Of a stretch of 13,836 bases of DNA, positions 13,756-13,836 are shown piece by piece. Made by a program: the position numbers and the translations under genes. Every line of letters starts with the position of its first letter. The first letter of the stretch is position 1. Source of the stretch: Candidatus Heimdallarchaeota archaeon (GTDB taxonomy: Archaea; Asgardarchaeota; Heimdallarchaeia; JABLTI01); the NCBI GenBank assembly GCA_019894765.1, contig JAGXNT010000003.1, forward strand, positions 1 through 13,836. Reading direction: 5' to 3'. The notes beneath the pieces are model-generated. The model was not told the DNA's origin, made no database searches, and saw nothing but the letters and a program-made list of their open reading frames with translations.

Positions 13756-13763
13756 TATTTAAA
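13756..13763 (-). promoter_or_regulatory. TATA box of the membrane protein / wHTH operon
   Basis: TTTAAATA on the minus strand predicts a start near 13734, giving an almost leaderless transcript. The remaining bases to 13836 show no gene. Confidence 0.45.
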
Positions 13764-13836
13764 GAATTGAGGGACACTTTTCGATAAACAAATAATTCTT
13801 AAACAGAACAAAGTTGTTTTCCGTAATTCATCATAC

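Noticed and set aside
1..13836. CRISPR array, tRNA or rRNA gene, insertion sequence
   Set aside because: No regularly spaced repeats, no cloverleaf-like sequence, no rRNA stretches and no transposase frame were found on reading either strand.

Overview
This is an AT-rich window of archaeal type. TATA-like boxes sit about 25-35 bp upstream of the predicted transcription starts or start codons of most transcription units. Some genes look leaderless, others have a clear Shine-Dalgarno (SD) site. There are two winged-helix (wHTH) regulators, one of them membrane-anchored. Several proteins look bacterial in origin: DegV/FakB, PlsY, a GPH-type transporter, MsrB and a stand-alone E2-like acyltransferase. 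That mix of archaeal expression signals and bacterial-type lipid and redox enzymes suggests an Asgard archaeon or a similar lineage. This is inference; the window holds no rRNA or marker gene that would fix the taxonomy.

Layout. Positions 1-872 (-) hold a GNAT acetyltransferase that runs off the left edge. A 330-bp gene-free stretch follows, with an imperfect inverted repeat and one copy of a 45-bp intergenic repeat. Next are a membrane-anchored serine beta-lactamase-like hydrolase (1220-2293, -), the second repeat copy, and a TPR protein with two retropepsin-like lobes (2472-3677, -). The latter is divergent from a wHTH regulator (3787-4401, +), and the shared promoter region carries two near-identical 11-bp sites. 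Then come a cysteine-motif protein of the DUF6144/ATC-hydrolase-like type (4539-5537, +) and a PlsY-like acyltransferase (5652-6398, +). PlsY converges with a two-gene minus-strand unit made of a DegV/FakB fatty-acid-binding protein and an alpha/beta-hydrolase-fold protein (8282 down to 6412), with a perfect palindrome at its promoter.

The right half holds a GPH-type sugar/lysolipid-type symporter (8503-9975, +), then a minus-strand cluster running from 12050 to 9985: a GNAT interrupted by an in-frame TGA, a six-helix DUF998-like membrane protein and an E2-type acyltransferase without a lipoyl domain. MsrB (12196-12597, +) follows. The window ends with a minus-strand pair, a four-helix membrane protein and a membrane-anchored tandem wHTH regulator.

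The most coherent functional reading is lipid metabolism. In bacteria FakB (DegV family) carries fatty acid for phosphorylation by FakA, and the acyl-phosphate is the acyl donor for PlsY. Here a DegV protein, a hydrolase and a PlsY lie within 2.7 kb. FakA itself is not in the window.
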